Source of the DNA: Streptomyces coelicoflavus
GTDB lineage: Bacteria > Actinomycetota > Actinomycetes > Streptomycetales > Streptomycetaceae
DNA length: 64,000 bases
Assembly: GCF_003112555.1 (NCBI RefSeq)
Contig: NZ_BEWB01000002.1
Span: 992,001 to 1,056,000, forward strand
Reading direction: 5' to 3'
Part shown: in pieces, positions 62,813 to 64,000 of the stretch
Layout: the number at the start of each line of letters is the position of its first letter
Position numbering within the stretch: position 1 is the stretch's first letter
The notes under the pieces: generated by a model
What the model saw: the letters and a program-made list of their open reading frames with translations, nothing else
What the model was told of the DNA's origin: nothing
The model's database searches: none
Made by a program: the position numbers and the translations under genes

Positions 62813-64000
62813 GTGATCACCCTCTCACTCGCCGAGATCGCAGAAGTCGTCGGCGGGCGGATGCACGACATACCGGACGCGTCCGCCGAGGTCACCGGGC
62901 CGGTCGTCCGGGACTCCCGGGAAGCGGGGCCCGGCAGTCTCTTCGTCGCCTTCGTCGGCGAACGGGTGGACGGCCACGACTTCGCCGCGCAGGTCGTCGA
63001 AGCGGGAGCCGCGGCCGTCCTCGGCTCCCGCCCCGTCGGCGTGCCCGCGATCGTCGTGGACGACGTCCAGGCCGCACTGGGCGCCCTCGCCCGGCACGTC
63101 GTACGCCGTCTCGGCACCACCCTCGTGGCCCTCACCGGGTCGGCCGGCAAGACCAGCACCAAGGACCTGATCGCCCAGGTCCTGCGCCGCAAGGCGCCCA
63201 CGGTGTTCACGCCCGGCTCCATGAACAACGAGGTCGGGCTGCCGCTCACCGCGCTCACCGCCACCGACGAGACGAAGTTCCTCGTCCTGGAGATGGGCGC
63301 CCGCGGCATCGGCCACATCCGGTACCTGTGCGAGCTGACCCCGCCGAAGATCGGCCTCGTCCTCAACGTCGGCTCCGCGCACATCGGCGAGTTCGGCGGC
63401 CGGGAGCAGATCGCCCGGGCCAAGGGCGAACTGGTCGAGGCGCTGCCGCCGGCCGAGGAGGGCGGCACCGCGGTCCTCAACGCGGACGACCCGCTCGTAC
63501 GGGCCATGGCCTCCCGAACGAAGGCGAAGGTGATCCTTTTCGGAGAGTCCGGCGAAGCGGACGTTCGAGCCGAGAACGTGCGACTCACGGACACCGGACA
63601 GCCTTCCTTCAGCCTTCACACACCCTCCGGTGCAAGCGATGTGACCATGCGCCTGTACGGTGAGCACCACGTGTCGAACGCGCTCGCCGCGGCCGCCGTC
63701 GCCCACGAGTTGGGCATGTCCGCAGACGAGATCGCCACCGCGCTCTCCGAGGCGGGCTCCCTCTCCCGCTGGCGGATGGAGGTCACCGAGCGCCCGGACG
63801 GCGTGACGGTCGTCAACGACGCCTACAACGCGAACCCCGAGTCCATGAAGGCCGCGCTGCGTGCGCTCGTCGCCATCGGCGGAGCCTCACGGGCAAGGGG
63901 GGGCCGTACGTGGGCGGTGCTCGGCAAGATGGCCGAGCTCGGGGACGAGGCGCTCGCCGAGCACGACGCGGTCGGACGGCTCGCCGTCCGGCTCAACGTC
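62813..64000 (+). CDS. murF: UDP-N-acetylmuramoyl-tripeptide-D-alanyl-D-alanine ligase, C-terminus beyond window
   Basis: 396 codons visible, running off the window end. 'LSLAEIAEVVGGRM', 'VTGPVVRDSREAGPGSLFVA', ATP loop 'ALTGSAGKTSTKDLIAQVL', 'FLVLEMGARGIGHIRYL', 'LNVGSAHIGEFGG', 'GEHHVSNALAAAAV' and 'VVNDAYNANPESMKAAL' are the MurF blocks. It adds D-Ala-D-Ala to complete the pentapeptide. GTG start is fixed by AGGGG nine bases upstream. It follows murE as in other actinobacterial dcw clusters. Confidence 0.95.
   Translation, partial: MITLSLAEIAEVVGGRMHDIPDASAEVTGPVVRDSREAGPGSLFVAFVGERVDGHDFAAQVVEAGAAAVLGSRPVGVPAIVVDDVQAALGALARHVVRRLGTTLVALTGSAGKTSTKDLIAQVLRRKAPTVFTPGSMNNEVGLPLTALTATDETKFLVLEMGARGIGHIRYLCELTPPKIGLVLNVGSAHIGEFGGREQIARAKGELVEALPPAEEGGTAVLNADDPLVRAMASRTKAKVILFGESGEADVRAENVRLTDTGQPSFSLHTPSGASDVTMRLYGEHHVSNALAAAAVAHELGMSADEIATALSEAGSLSRWRMEVTERPDGVTVVNDAYNANPESMKAALRALVAIGGASRARGGRTWAVLGKMAELGDEALAEHDAVGRLAVRLNV

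Overview
The window is chromosomal DNA of a Streptomyces, very close to S. coelicolor. The base composition is very GC-rich, starts are often GTG or TTG, and many genes overlap by 4 to 8 bases. From memory the glucokinase is almost identical to S. coelicolor GlkA, and the MacRS pair next to pfkA is in the S. coelicolor order. I see no phage, plasmid, insertion sequence, CRISPR array, tRNA or rRNA. This is core chromosome.

Layout. 1-4.8 kb: the start of an SLC13-type anion permease, a two-component operon (small secreted acidic protein, sensor kinase, OmpR-type regulator), a stand-alone Lrp-type RAM protein and a rhomboid protease. 4.9-13 kb: a zinc-ribbon protein, an NYN-domain protein, two NlpC/P60 peptidoglycan hydrolases, a secreted HExxH lipoprotein and two glycosyltransferases (GT87 and PimB'). 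13-27 kb: FadD15-type acyl-CoA ligase, phosphoesterase, SRPBCC protein, ArsA-like ATPase, DUF5304 protein, glucokinase, EEP-family hydrolase, esterase, PlsC, MacS/MacR, phosphofructokinase and a D-2-hydroxyacid dehydrogenase. 27-34.7 kb: a fused anthranilate synthase behind a Trp attenuator, a secreted amidase with beta-propeller-like repeats, class II DAHP synthase, and bfd/bfr iron-storage genes. 34.8-46 kb: a molybdenum oxidoreductase, endonuclease IV, a PASTA Ser/Thr kinase, thiOSG under a TPP riboswitch, a ferredoxin-reductase-like flavoprotein, an Rv2175c-type DNA-binding protein, thiE and metF. 46-57 kb: a CrtI-like oxidase, a TetR regulator, a HEPN protein, a methyltransferase, a DUF3040 protein, a MoxR-DUF58-transglutaminase operon and beta-carbonic anhydrase. 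57 kb to the end: the dcw cell-wall and division cluster (rsmH, ftsL, ftsI, murE, murF).

The genes form an envelope-building neighbourhood: peptidoglycan precursors and cross-linking (murE, murF, ftsI), hydrolysis (NlpC/P60, amidase), phosphatidylinositol mannosides (PimB', GT87), phospholipid synthesis (PlsC, FadD), and signalling to it (PASTA kinase plus the Rv2175c homologue). Interleaved are entry points to glycolysis, aromatic amino acids, thiamine and one-carbon metabolism. As far as I remember, much of the order is shared with the Mycobacterium tuberculosis region from Rv2190c to Rv2157c.

No clearly new multi-gene system stands out. The most interesting signals are regulatory: a matched pair of TGAAG-N4-CTTCA sites flanking the first two-component operon; a TGGACA operator array before metF; a Trp-Trp-Trp leader peptide with an attenuator hairpin; at least eleven start codons placed 6-8 bases after a -10 hexamer (probable leaderless genes); two families of intergenic repeats; several in-frame or intergenic tandem repeats; and a phosphofructokinase carrying the residues of the PPi-dependent clade.
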